Position numbers and translations under genes: made by a program. Below, one piece after another: positions 33,414 through 44,656 of a stretch of 64,000 bases of DNA. The stretch is from Aplidium turbinatum (taxonomy: Eukaryota; Chordata; Ascidiacea; Aplousobranchia; Polyclinidae): contig OU964924.1 in NCBI GenBank assembly GCA_918807975.1, positions 2,368,501-2,432,500 on the forward strand. The letters run 5' to 3'. The notes under the pieces were generated by a model, which saw only the letters and a program-made list of their open reading frames with translations, was not told the DNA's origin and made no database searches. How positions within the stretch are numbered: position 1 is the stretch's first letter; each line of letters begins with the position of its first letter.

Positions 33414-34190
33414 GATTCATCAAAAATAACTGTATTCAAATGACCTATCAATGGGTAGAAACAAAATCTAAAAAATGGCTTTATGTTTGTTCAATATGAG
33501 TAAAAATAACTGTGAATAACCTTAAGTAATATCAATTTCAATTGATGGTTTTTAATTTAACCCTATGCTCTGTGAGGGAATCTGTGGGGACTTGATACTT
33601 TTCAAAGCAGTATCACTACACAACCACGCGATCCACACCTTTGAAATTTTCTGACTTTTCTTAAAAATTATTCAAGTATTTATTCCGCTTTAAATGACAT
33701 TGCTATTGTCTATAGTTTTAGAGATATGACATGATTTTCATTATATACTTTGATATTTTAGCTTGCTACTATAGCTAGTCCTCTTGTTTTCAAATTATGC
33801 GGATTAATAGGATTACTGAGCGCCACCGTGATGTGTGGAACTGGCAGATATCTCAAAAGTTGGCTTTGTTTTAAAGAATTCAACCGTAATGATTCCGCTT
33901 TTTGTTTGCAAACTCGAGTTTTGAGTTGCTTTGATTAATCTTTTAATTACATCTGAGTTTTTTTTATATTATCAGAGTGCATAAAATAAGCCATGCCAAA
34001 ATATGTCATGTTACATTGTTTTCTATGGCCAATACATTTTGTTTCTAACTTATAACAAGAAGCAGTAGGACAATTCTTGACATAACTCAGTTTATCTCAT
34101 AAAACAAACAGAGTGATGTGGTAAGTTTTTTGTTGATTTCTTGTCGGAAGCAACAAGAGGTGAGTTCTTGACCCGCCAATAAACTTCTGC
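33414..34190. promoter_or_regulatory. Conserved upstream flank of gene B
   Basis: Nearly the same as 10198-10980 and 47716-48490. A promoter is expected here if the gene is expressed, but no specific element is identified. Confidence 0.3.
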
Positions 34191-34639
34191 ATGTGCCGGT
34201 ACACTTATATTCACATAAATATTTATGGATGTTGTTAAAATGTTTTATAAAAACGAGAGATTGAAGGATACTGAAAAGAACTTGACATCGGCTATCTAAA
34301 CTGCTCTGCTTTTGTTGCTTGAGAAAATACAAATCTGTATTCAACCGCTAGCCAGACAACAAATCAGACACTTTTTACATCGATTCAACGTCTCTAGACG
34401 TTGAAACAATGTTAAAAACGAATGAACAGCCCCCTGGGATGTGCTGCAAAAAACAAAGTGCTTCTTGATCATGTAGGCTATAACCAAATTGGACAGTGCG
34501 AGTGTGAAAACTGAACTGAACACAATTGACACAAACGAAATGTGTACTAACGCTCATTGCTTGATTTTGTTATAATATCAAGTGATGACAGTACGTTTAA
34601 AAACGTGTAGACTATAACATGTGGCTCAAAAAGAGCTTG

Positions 34640-34791
34640 TCGGCTGCATAGCCGAGTGGTGAGAACACCTGAACGGCAATCGAGACGACGCCGGTTCGAC
34701 GCCGCTCGGGAGCTTCCTTGCCTTCCCGTCCACTTAATCTAAATCTTCAACCACCGTGTGAAAGCCTGGATACGACATACAAAAAAAAACA
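34640..34791 (+). repeat. tRNA-derived SINE L, block B copy
   Basis: Flanked by AAAAAGAGCTTG at 34628-34639 and 34792-34803, a 12-bp target duplication of the LINE-mobilised type. The head has A and B boxes; the tail is A-rich. Compared with the 218-bp copy in C it lacks about 66 bp of the body. Confidence 0.85.
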
Positions 34792-36497
34792 AAAAAGAGC
34801 TTGAAACAGTTTCGTTTTACGGTAATTTTGTCTCATTCCTTGCAAATGTTGAGACAAAGCAAAAGATTTTTACAATGCCTCCGGCAAAACAACAAGCAAA
34901 CGCAAGTCGGACGCCGATTACGATTTCATTGAAGCGTGGACGATGTCTACGCATAACAGATTCAAGTCGAACAGAAAAGAATCGGCCCGTCACACTCAAT
35001 TATAAGTAAGCGATTTCTTAAGTCAAATAAAAAATATGACTAATGATCAAATTATTCGATTTTTCAAGTTGTGCTGTTGAACAAATTGCAAAAGATTTTC
35101 GATGTTGTATTGTCAGATACATTATCTGCATCATGTGAAAATATGATTGATCGATCTTGCGTAGTTTTTGAGTTACACGAGCTTAAAGAGCTTGTGTCGA
35201 ACCAACCCCTCCGTCCGCAGGTCAACTGGCCAACAAAAGTCACAGAAAATTGGTTTAAGGTCTCTTTATTTATTTTTTTTTTAAGGTTTCCTCAGTGCAG
35301 TAAATCGTACACAAGGCAGGAACGCCTTATTACTATATAAGTAATGCAGCGTGGGATTTTTCCATTTGTGGTACGCAAGGAACCACATTTGGGTACTTTT
35401 AACCATCTTGCCAGAGTGCTTAAACTGCCGGAGCGATGAACTATTTTAACGTTATTTTCTAACGTATTTGAAGTAGTGGATTCAGGATACAGAAAAGAGT
35501 TTAGCCTATATTCTACACATAAAACTTTATGTTTTACCATTATTAATCACATTTATCATATTTTATCCACATGTAGATGGACATATTAAACGCATTTACT
35601 TCTAAAAAGATTTAACAGTTAAGGACTTCCATTCAACAAAAACTTCAAATTAATTAAACTGTTTTGTCGATATCCTACAGAAACCAAAACTATTACAATT
35701 GCGAATGCTTCTCAACAAAACCAAGTCACTTTATTGTTGTAGTTTCAACCTTACTCATGTTGCATCACTGAAAAGTCTGACGAGTGCAAGTTAGGATGCA
35801 GGTACTGACGCTTTACGTACTGTAACCCTGACCTTGGTTCACACCATTGGTGAATAGGCTATTGTGTAACCTACCTGTCTGGTATTGCAGTGCCCATACT
35901 CGACCGGCTGATTAACAACGAGTTTTGTATTGTAATTGATGTCTGACCCTAACTATGACAAACTACTTACCAATCCTTGCAGACATTCAGCCTACTGAGC
36001 TTTGCTAAAAAGATCCTGACCTTTTTTCCACGCAAAACTTTCCATATCACCACAAGCATCCTTCAGGATACTGCCATAAAAAAAAACCTCTGCACCGATT
36101 GCGCAGGAAGCAACACAGCTTTTTAGCGTCTGTACAACTAATACAGCAATTCAGATAGAAGATATGGTACCACATTCTCATTCAAACGGAAGGAAGCGGT
36201 TAATGAAAAGAAAAACTCCCTTTTTAAAAGTGAAAATAAAGTACTTCTGCTTCTTCATATGTTTTCTCCAATAGAATATTCGCAATGGTCAAAACCGTTA
36301 CACTCAGTAAAAGACAAAGTTGTTAGTCTGAACAATGGCCACCCATGGACCGGAGTATAGGCCTATACAGGCCACCTATAGATCGCTGTAGTCAGAACAA
36401 TGTTAATCGTGCAACATCTCGCGAACTGTCATGAACTTTAAAGGAGCGTGAAATGTGATAAAAGCACGTTGTAACAAAAAAAAAATAGCCTATTGGT

Positions 36498-37253
36498 CTT
36501 GCTGGTACAAGGTGGGGTGCTAGCCCCTCAGTGCTTAGAACATGTGGTTTAGCCTTAGTCTACGCCCCTGCTGAATACTGTGCTGCTACTTGGTGCAGAA
36601 GCGCCCATAGCCTACTAACCTTGTCGATGTGCCAATCAACAACTGCCTGCGAACTGTCACAGGTTGCCTTCGTCCAACTCCAACTGACTGCTTGCCTGTC
36701 CTTGCAAACATTGAGCCAGCTGCACTACGGCGCCAACGTGCTGTTCTTTCCCTGAGCCGTAAGGCCCTAAACTCCGGCCATCTGCTACACGCAACCACGC
36801 TGAAATGTCCACCAAAGCAGCGGCTAAAATCAAGAAAGCCATTTGTACGCGCTGCACACGACCTTCTGACAGCCTCTGGTGGAAGCCCTAGCAAACAGTG
36901 GTGCCACGCGGCGTGGAGTGAACAATGGTCAAGCAGCACATCCCCACTTCGCCAAGTATTCAGATCCCCACCCGAGAACCAGCTGGGCCATGGCCTCTCT
37001 AGACTTGCCTCATCAAAGCGTAACCGTTTGCTCACTGGTGTTGGACGCTATGGTGCAAACATGCTGCGCTGGGGCTTGGCAGAGAGTGCTGCTTGTGAGT
37101 GTGGTGAAAAGCAGACGGCGGCCCAAATTATGAAGGATTGCCGGCTATACAGACCACCTCATGGTATGGAGGGCCTAGTTTTTATAGATGACGACCCCAG
37201 GCAGTGGCTAACCAACGGATGCCCTGATATATAGCGACAACACGAGAGAGAGA
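36498..37253 (+). mobile_element. LINE-beta 3' fragment in block B
   Basis: A 5'-truncated LINE insertion of 756 bp flanked by the 11-bp duplication AGCCTATTGGT (36487-36497 and 37254-37264). It encodes the C-terminal part of a Jockey-type ORF2 after the RT: VYAPAEYCAATWCRSAH, NCLRTVTGCLRPTPTD, and a zinc-knuckle-like CECGEKQTAAQI-KDC, ending CPDI-stop. The 3' end is GAGAGAGAG rather than poly-A. The copy has one frame change relative to C from TAGCCTA at 36608. Confidence 0.88.
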
Positions 37254-37681
37254 AGCCTATTGGTATTTAATTTGTTGTATTTTTAAAACGATATTAGGCT
37301 TAAGGTGGCTGCTTGACTAGAAGACCTTCCAGGTCACTTCGCAGCCATATAATTGATAAGTGCTTCGCAGCCATATATTGATAAGTGCTGTGCACTTAGA
37401 CTTGTAATCCTGGTGTGTGTTGAACAGGCGGAGGACTTCTGCAGGTGACTTAGTTTCATACAAGAATTGGACAATTTTCAACTTTTGCTCAAGCGTGCAC
37501 ATTTTGCATACAATACTATAATACTTGTATACAATCTGAAAAACAAGACATGCAAACAAATTCAACCTCGTTGACTATGTTTACTTTTTATTTTGTTTAT
37601 TTATTTGTATCGGACAAGAATGTCCATATACGATCCACAAAAATATACACAAACAAAAGACAAACAGAAGTACATTCACAG

Positions 37682-40248
37682 TAGGGTGTACCATTTTTCA
37701 AAAAGTTTTTAGAAATTAGTGCGGCTATGTATCACGGGTTTCCACTTTTGTTAAAAAGTATTTTGGTGGAGTTTCAGAATTTTCCCGCCAAAACTGTGGT
37801 TCTGCCGCCATTTTGAAAAAATGGCGGCCGGATGAGATATCATGAAGATCTACAGCCTTAAACTGGCGCAATGTGATCATGTAATATGTCGATTACAGGG
37901 TTTTTGGGGTCAAAGAACACGAATCTGAAATCAAAAACGCTCTACGAGAACAATTTTGCAAAGTGAAGTTTTACCCCTTGAAATTAATGGTGAAATTTTA
38001 CAGACATGGACACAACCTGATCAAGAATACCTCACGCCAGAATGAATAATCCTGAACTATTGTCAAACTTTTGAAATGACAACACGATTCATTTACAAAC
38101 CATTTGAGTTAATCACTCTCAGACATGATCCATCCCTGTTTCTTCTGCATGCTATTCCTTTATTATCATCAACACAATACCAGAGTTAAGCAAACACCCA
38201 ATTCACTAAATTTTTGACGAATTTCTTTGACAATTGAGTTTGGCTAACGTAGCATTTTGTAATCTGAAAACTGTTCTCTGTGCCTTTGCACAACAAGCAA
38301 GAGAGCTTGCCGGTGGCTCTCGTCCGAACACCTGCCAATAGAATCAGTGAATAGCTTAATCCCGCGTTCCGCAATATCGTTGACCACCCTTACGTTCAAA
38401 GTGAATTTGTTTGGTTTCTTATAAATTTTCGAAGTTTTTCCATTCTGATACTGGCATTTGTAGCCACTCTTAATCAGTAAGTTCCAAATTGCTTTCCCAA
38501 TTGTGCCTCCAGCAATGTGCAAGCACCTTGCCACCTCCCTGAATTGGCTGCAGTCGTATCAAACAACATACCACCAATGGCACTTGTCACTCTCTATAGT
38601 CTTCTACCAACTTTATTACGGCCTGTTGCTGAGATAATCCGGTGCCGTCTGGTATCTCACTCCCAGCAGCTGCTTCATTTCTGCATTATCTTCATCATCA
38701 AAACTAACGCCAGACACATATATATACACAGTTAACCGTTCTGATGAAACATATCCTCTCATTTTTAGAATCTTACCGTCTCAGTGAAATATTTCCAAAT
38801 CAGGGGCCTGGAACTCATCTCTGATATTTTGGGAGTGAGAGGACCTAGTCTTATTAGCCAGTATGAGCTATTGTGGCTGAGATATTAATATCAGACTTGT
38901 ATGCCGGACGCTCGAGCCACAGCAGCCACGAACATTGTTCTTTGCCGATAGCTCAATCCAAGTCGATCAGATGTTAAAGCTGTAGGCAACATAATATTCA
39001 TTTTCTTTCTCTTCCTTTCAGGAGTTTTCCAGTTGTCGCTTTATATTTCTTCATCTGTAGCGTACTCCAACTTCACTGTTTTAAGGTCAGCAACATCCTC
39101 TTTCTATTTCCTTTCACCAGCTGCACGTGTAGTTTTTCTCTAGCTAAATCCCATCTCTTCTGCAGAGCATCTGTGCACAATGCGCAACCTAATTGATCTC
39201 GCTGGAGCTGATTTTTCAGATGTTCCAGATCTGTCTCCCAGTCAATGATACCAGAATGCATGAGAATTGACTGCGAGGTAGTCTTAGATATATTCAGAGC
39301 ATCCTTGAGCTTTTCTTCTATATCACGCTAACGTTTTTTAAATAAATCACTTTTATTCCTCTCACGCCTAGAATCAAGTTCTAGTTGATAACAAGTTTCA
39401 TACAAACTCCTCAGATGCCGGTCTATATCCGCATTTTAACAATAACCTTACACGATTCCTTCTCTGTTCCAGATTGTTTCTCGTTCTTCTTACTAAATAC
39501 CAAACCCACGCCAAAAATGATGTTTCCATACCTGGCGAATTTCCTCCCTTGCTATCACGATGGATTGGTTGATCGTTCTGTGACTTTCGTCTCTGAGGAA
39601 CAACAGCCTAGCTAGAACGTCAGAGCTTTTAGGAAGCTTAGAAACACCTAGTCTGTGCTAGTGTTCCCAATGAGGAAGTACTTTCTTTTTAGTGTTTGTG
39701 CCAATGACGGGTATGCTTCACCGGCCGTCTCATTCAGTGGCATAACTGATCTGAATCTTGTAACTTGGGTAGGATCACTAGCTACTCTTCGAGTCACTGT
39801 TACTAATGAAGATCTTCGTCGTGTAGAATTAAGGCATTTACCCAGTTGGGAGAGTTTACTTCTGTTTTTCGAACCTTTTGGTTAAGGTTAAAATGACAAT
39901 AAGATGCTCTTTTCATGTAAATCTGCAGTCCAAAACAGTGTGGTCACATCAATATGTCAAAATTCACTTTGCAAAATTGTTGACGTAGAGCGTTTTTGAC
40001 TTCAGATTCGTGTTCTGTGACCCCAAAAACCCTGTAATCGACATATTACATGATCACATTGCGCCAGTTTAAGGCTGTAGATCTTCATGATATCTCATCC
40101 GGCCGCCATTTTTTCAAAATGGCGGCAGAACCACAGTTTTGGCGGGAAAATTCTGAAACTCCACCAAAATACTTTTTAACAAAAGTGGAAACCCGTGATA
40201 CATAGCCGCACTAATTTCTAAAAACTTTTTGAAAAATGGTACACCCTA
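37682..40248 (-). mobile_element. 2.6-kb DNA transposon with 290-bp inverted repeats
   Basis: Long terminal inverted repeats (37682-37970 and 39960-40248), starting TAGGGTGTACCATTTTTC and ending with the complement. ATTCACAG is duplicated at 37674-37681 and 40249-40256, and block C keeps the empty site (54994-55010). The TIRs contain GCCGCCATTTTG, and GGGTTTTTGGGGTCAAAGAA at about 37898. The interior has only short frames, mainly on the minus strand. The superfamily is not identified; the 8-bp duplication with long TIRs would allow a Mutator-like or P-like class. Confidence 0.85.
38180..39261 (-). pseudogene. Remnant of the element's protein gene
   Basis: On the minus strand 38244-38534 reads NVRVVNDIAERGIKLFTDS, then DESHRQALLLVVQRHREQF. 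I recognise this as resembling the C-terminus of a multi-copy, transposon-like protein common in arthropods and cnidarians (KVVND-AERG-KL...DE..RQ-LL..V..HR..FP). Minus frame 39073-39261 reads IDWETDLEHLKNQLQRDQ, possibly coiled coil. The rest of the frame is lost. This is recognition from memory and needs a database search. Confidence 0.4.
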
Positions 40249-40790
40249 ATTCACAGCAATGACGCTGAAGTAAGCAATAAATTAATTAATCAATCGTCCA
40301 TTTCAGATCATGCGACCCATATCACACAAATAAACATGCGAAACAAAAATCAATTCAAAATGAAATATCATGCTTAATCTGTTTAAACACCCAGCTATAA
40401 AAAGAAATTTAAACTTCATTAATCGATAAATGTTAATATCACTACTGTGCCATAGCAGCCATCAAGGCTGTGTAACCGCATACATAATGGTATTATAATG
40501 AAGGAGGTAGTTTGAGCTACGATAGCAGTTCGACCTCATCAGGGAAGCAACAATAGAGTTTGACAATGATTCACATCTTCCAACAGAAGAAAGGCACATT
40601 TCCGTTGCAATGCATCAAATGCTACGATGTTACACAAGACTTGATGTTCACTTACGCTATAATGTTTGGGCAAATTGTAAACAATTCTAAATGCATTATT
40701 GAATGCAACACGCAAGCAATTGATGTCACGGTGGTGATAATTTCCCCACACATGACCTGCTGCATATCAACTGATCCAACGATGCTTGAT
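40249..40790 (-). mobile_element. LINE-gamma 3' end in block B
   Basis: Matches 55000-55550 (block C) on the minus strand: the ORF2 end INCLRVAFNNAFRIVYNLPK, HYSVSEHQVLCNIVAFDALQ, then the 3' UTR. It is cut at about 40790, where the tRNA-Arg array starts, and its 3' UTR is split by the 2.6-kb TIR element (the remainder is at 37600-37681, with an AAATAAAT-type tail). Confidence 0.75.
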
Positions 40791-40824
40791 GGTTGATCAA
40801 GGAGAGATGAATAACATCTCCATC

Positions 40825-40896
40825 GACCGCATGGCCTAATGCATAAGGCGTCTGACTTCGAATCAGAAGATTGGGGGTTCGAGTCCCTCTGTGGTC
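40825..40896 (+). tRNA. tRNA-Arg (anticodon TCG), copy 1
   Basis: 72 nt with a paired acceptor stem (GACCGCA/TGTGGTC), an anticodon arm CTGACTTCGAATCAG and a T arm with TTCGAGT. A T run (CCCTTTTTAA) follows and would end pol III transcription. One of the two D-loop guanines (usually GG, positions 18-19) is C here (AATGCATAAGG), in the A box, so function is uncertain. Confidence 0.85.
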
Positions 40897-41130
40897 CCTT
40901 TTTAATCCATTTACTGTAAAAAAGGTGGCACGACTTTTCAACACTCAATCATCTGGACAGATTTAAAAACCAAAACTCACCAACCTGTCTAAATTGCAAA
41001 AAAGCAGGCAAAATGTTGATCATTTGATTTTAGTGTAGACTTTTCGTGGACTGCAATCGCCTCCAATCGGTCCGTGAAAATAATACAAATTTACGTTCAT
41101 CAAAGTTGATGTAATCGTTGAATTTTCGTC

Positions 41131-41202
41131 GGCCGCATGGCCTAATGGATAAGGCGTCTGACTTCGAATCAGAAGATTGGGGGTTCGAGTCCCTCTGTGG
41201 TC
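41131..41202 (+). tRNA. tRNA-Arg (anticodon TCG), copy 2
   Basis: 72 nt, same sequence as copy 1 except for GGCCGCA at the 5' end (one G-U pair in the acceptor) and a normal GG in the D loop. All arms pair and a T run (ATTTTTTT) follows. This is the copy most likely to be functional. It decodes CGA arginine codons and lies 306 bp after copy 1, with a repeated 3' flank. Confidence 0.92.
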
Positions 41203-41228
41203 AATTTTTTTAATTGATTTACTTTGAA

Positions 41229-41651
41229 AAAAGGTGACACGACTTTTTAACATTTCAAATCCTATGGACATAATAAATGATTTAAAATCAATTCCGCAAC
41301 CTTAGCCTACATTTGTCAAGTACTCATTGTATTTAGTAGGGAGCACGAAAACGAAGCCATCTTGCAACGGTGTTGTGTATCCCCTGGATGGGGTGAGATG
41401 TGATTGAAATAAAAAACTCCTGGAAATATTAGACCATCTTCTGGATGCTTAGGATAAAGCAGCTCAAGGGCCGCATACTATGCTCTTCGTGCGAACACGA
41501 ATATTCGTCATTCGTAAGCCGTTCGTGTTTAAATATTTTCTTCGGAAAGCTTTGTGCGACTATTTTGAAACTCGAAGATTTTAATTTTAGCAAAATGTTT
41601 TACAAACAGTCAAAATTTCTTTAGATTAGTTGCACAAATAAAAACAAAATG
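41229..41651. repeat. Flank of the tRNA array, repeated inverted at the window edge
   Basis: This stretch recurs as reverse complement at 63567-64000. It contains GCTCTTCGTGCGAACACG and a long purine/pyrimidine-mixed AT region; no gene is recognised. About 160 bp further right, GGTAGGCTACTGTGTGCTTT-type sequence occurs twice in tandem (about 41651 and 41690). Confidence 0.85.
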
Positions 41652-41807
41652 GTAGGCTACTGTGTGCTTTCAGGGGTTTTAACAGTAGGCTACTGTGTGC
41701 TTTCAGGGGCGTATCCAAATGGGGAGGGGCTTGGGTGAGCAATCATTCTCCAAACATAAGACTCAATTCCACCGATGAAAGTTGATTGCGATCACTGAAT
41801 TTTCGTC

Positions 41808-41879
41808 AGCCGCATGGCCTAATGGATAAGGCGTCTGACTTCGAATCAGAAGATTGGGTGTTCGAGTCTCTCTGTGGTC
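41808..41879 (+). pseudogene. tRNA-Arg (anticodon TCG), copy 3, probably degenerate
   Basis: Same 72-nt frame and anticodon TCG. The first acceptor pair is A-C (AGCCGCA/TGTGGTC) and the T stem has a U-U mismatch (GGGTG/CTCTC). The A and B boxes and the T run are kept, so it may be transcribed, but the fold is weaker than in copies 1 and 2. Confidence 0.75.
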
Positions 41880-41894
41880 ACTTTTTTAATCCAT

Positions 41895-42735
41895 TACTAT
41901 TCCAACCGGACAGACGTGTGCTAGAGAAGTTCTCCCGGTCCCAACATCGACCCTCGCTCATCACGACTCCTACGCTCACAAAGCCTGTTAAGAGATGGAA
42001 CTTCAGAATAGCTAACTGGTAGTACTATTGCCTCCTCAGCAACGAAGCCACACAATATGACCCAAGACATTGAGGACAGTTTTTCGGCTAAAAAGAAGGC
42101 TGGCTTCGTGTTTGTTGATCTCACGGCTGCCTATGATACCGTATGGCATAGCGGCCTTACCTGCAAGGTACTCCGTCTGCTCCCTGACAGGCACATGGTC
42201 CATATGATGATGGAACTTGTGCAAAACCGCAGTTTTACCCTCTCAACCGGTAGCGGTCGTCGAAGCAGACTACGCCGACTTAAAAACGGCGTCCCACAGG
42301 GCTTAGTCTCGGCTCCTCTCCTGTTCAACATATACACCTATGACTTGCCCCCACCACCTCCAGGCATTATGCTTACGCAGACGACCTGGCACTCCTGCAC
42401 TCAGCGGGAAATTGGCAGTCAGTGGAGAGGAACCTTAGCCAAGACATGCAAACAATATCAGCATACTTCCAGATATGGAGGCTACAGCTCAGCAAGGCAA
42501 AGACAGTGTCCGCGGCCTTAGACCTTAACAACCGAGAGGCACAGCGTGAAATCAACATTGATGGGGAGCACCTGCCCTACTGTGCCAAACCTACTTATCT
42601 CGGCATAACTCTGGACAGGCCACTCACGTTCCGCCGACACTTGGAGTTACTGCACAAAAACTTTCTGCACGCGTCGCACTTTTGAGGCGATTGGCGGGAT
42701 CCGGCTGGGGAGCTGATGCCAAAACTCTTCGTACA
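41895..42735 (+). mobile_element. LINE-beta fragment, endonuclease end and RT
   Basis: Starts directly after the tRNA copy 3 flank. The first part encodes the endonuclease end (RRVLEKFSRSQHRPSL, PVKRWNFRIANW), then after an internal deletion the reverse transcriptase: FVFVDLTAAYDTVWHSGL, LKNGVPQGLVSAPLLFNIY, a shifted YADDLAL at about 42370, and KPTYLGITLDRPLTF. Frame changes occur around 42360 and 42660. It ends (CTTCGTACA) close to the point in the protein where the fragments in blocks B and C begin, so it is the same family. Confidence 0.8.
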
Positions 42736-43337
42736 TTTGAACTAAAATAATTGCTTGCTTGCAGAATAATTAATGCCTTGCAGAAGCTGGATTCTTTCAT
42801 CTCATCAAATCAGACTAGATGAAATATTTTTTATACGCGATAAAATAGCATGGTTGGCGAAAGAAAGATGAATCTTGGTTTGTACATGCAAAGTGGAACC
42901 TTCTGTAAATAGAATTCACCTTAACAAATTCAACGGAATTTTTAACAACAACCATCAACCAAACCTCATTTTGACTTAAAAATAATAATAATTGGTTGAA
43001 ACTACTCTGAAAATCAAATGTTGAATCAGCTAGAAAATTTTTACCCATTATACAGTAATAGCCTACAAAACAAACAAACCATGATAACCTGCGCTAAAAC
43101 TTCTTCTTCTTCGTTTGAACCTTCTTCGCCACTCCAAGGGTCGAGGGGCTCTGCCTTTTACCACCCCTGGGCAGTGGCGGCGACGCGGTCTAGATGTTTG
43201 GGCTAAAACTAATAATATGTAAGAAAATAAAAGCTTAAGAGCGCCACCGTATGGTGGAAACAATGCTACTTCGTTACCGATGCCACAACTTTTGCGTAAT
43301 CCATGTCAGTTGCTCTCAATGTGGTGAAAGAGATTGT
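42736..43337. other. Intergenic, nothing recognised
   Basis: AT-rich sequence with short frames on both strands and a small G/C-rich patch around 43120-43190. No gene, RNA or repeat edge is identified. Confidence 0.4.
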
Positions 43338-43625
43338 CCGCCCCGTTACCTCAATGGTTACGCGCTCGGCTCAAGATCACGCGGCGCTGGTTCGACTCTC
43401 GGGGTGTGCGCTTGAACAGCGCATTTCAGGACTGCTCTCCATTCAGCGGCACCTAGTGAATGGAATAATTCCCTGGCAACAAAACTTCAACAATCTGAAA
43501 ACTTCAATCTGCCAATCTCGGTAACCGGCCCTGCGTCAAAAGCCTCTACAAGTATGCGAAACTACCAGGAATAATCTATCAAGCTTTGTCAGTCCGAGAA
43601 TAAAGATTCAAAACCAATCAATAAG
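43338..43625 (+). repeat. tRNA-derived SINE S4
   Basis: Same family as S1-S3: a head with a B box (GGTTCGACTCTCGGGGTGTG), the body with CTCCATTCAGCGGCACCTA, and the end CCAATCAATAAG. Part of the anticodon-arm region is missing. Confidence 0.85.
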
Positions 43626-44189
43626 AAGCCGGGTATTTTCCTGGAGATGTATGCTTGCGCTGTGTAATTTTAGACTTTTCTCTGTCGTATTAGAATGAGT
43701 TTTTGCTTTCATTGGTTGGATTTCAGGTGATGCTTACCGATAGGTTTTTAAATGAACTTCTGAGTGTTGTATTATTTTCAATTTTCTTTTTAACTGCTTG
43801 CAGTAATTATGAGACAACAAGATTTGCTGAACATGAAAAAGAAATTCAAATTAGACGATCCCTTTTGCATAAAAGAGCCACACAAATGAACACCCAGCAC
43901 AAATCGAATATAATGCTAATATAATGAGAATGAAAACAATCAATTTTTAACGCAAATTAAATGATATGAGATGTTCTACTGGTGCAAATTTAATTAAGCT
44001 TAATTTGCACCAGAAGAACATCTCATATCATTAAATTTAATGCCTGGTGAACAGCCTCATTCAATTTTTAGCGCAAAGTTATGATTTGACAGGTGGACGA
44101 CTTTATAACAAGTGGAATTTATTTTTAGTGACATCACACAGAGCACAGAGTTGTCCTTTAATTATCTTTCTTTTTTTGCAAGTTTTCAT
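43626..44189. other. Spacer with a 73-bp hairpin
   Basis: Contains an inverted repeat at 43959-44032, with arms of about 34 bp (ATGATATGAGATGTTCT, CTGGTGCAAATT and complements) meeting at a TTAATTAAGCTTAA centre. Similar CAATTTTTAACGC / CAATTTTTAGCGC sequences flank it on each side. No gene is recognised; a 73-codon frame at 43703-43924 has no known relatives. Confidence 0.5.
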
Positions 44190-44640
44190 CAAATTTTAAT
44201 TTGCTGTTTTATTGAACAAAACTTTATGAGTTTTAGTTTGCAATTGTACAAAACAAAAGATGAAATTTGGGAAACGTATGATGACACCATTGTCAGACCA
44301 GCTACACCACCTGGATGTTGAATGTAGGCTAAGGTGAACGAGAAGGATACCAAGGAAAACGAAAACAAACTTGGAGAGATGTTGTACAGCTGGGAGCTGA
44401 CTAGTCAAGCATCGAATAGTAAAAAGAATCCCAAAGGAAGTAACAACTGAAAGTTCCTTTTTGTAACCGAACATATGTTGTCCTTTAAATAATTTTCTTT
44501 TGCAAGTCTATACAAAATAATTTTTAATTTGATTGAACAAAGCTTTAGAAATTTTGATTTGCGATTTTATAAAACAAAAGATGAAGTTTGGAAAACATAC
44601 GTTGAGACGATTGTCAGACATCTATTGGGTGTTGAAGGTG
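44190..44640 (+). repeat. 315-bp exon-like repeat, block C left flank
   Basis: About 1.4 units of the repeat found at 824-1455, with the same FYKTKDE-IWETY-like frame. One GTAAGG junction reads GTAGGCTAAGG here (44325-44331), a 5-bp TA-site insertion relative to A. Confidence 0.5.
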
Positions 44641-44656
44641 GTCAGAAGATGATTGG

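Larger units (their letters stand above)
30957..37600. repeat. Segmental duplication block B
   Basis: Starts immediately after the block A tail at ATTGAAATTTTATTG and is arranged as gene B (minus), its upstream flank, SINE L and the tail region. It shares the LINE-beta and LINE-gamma insertions with block C but not with A, so B and C are sister copies. Confidence 0.88.

Noticed and set aside
36586-37035. Minus-strand frame of 149 codons (and its partner at 53981-54358)
   Set aside because: It is the shadow of the LINE-beta plus-strand frame, which matches the family.
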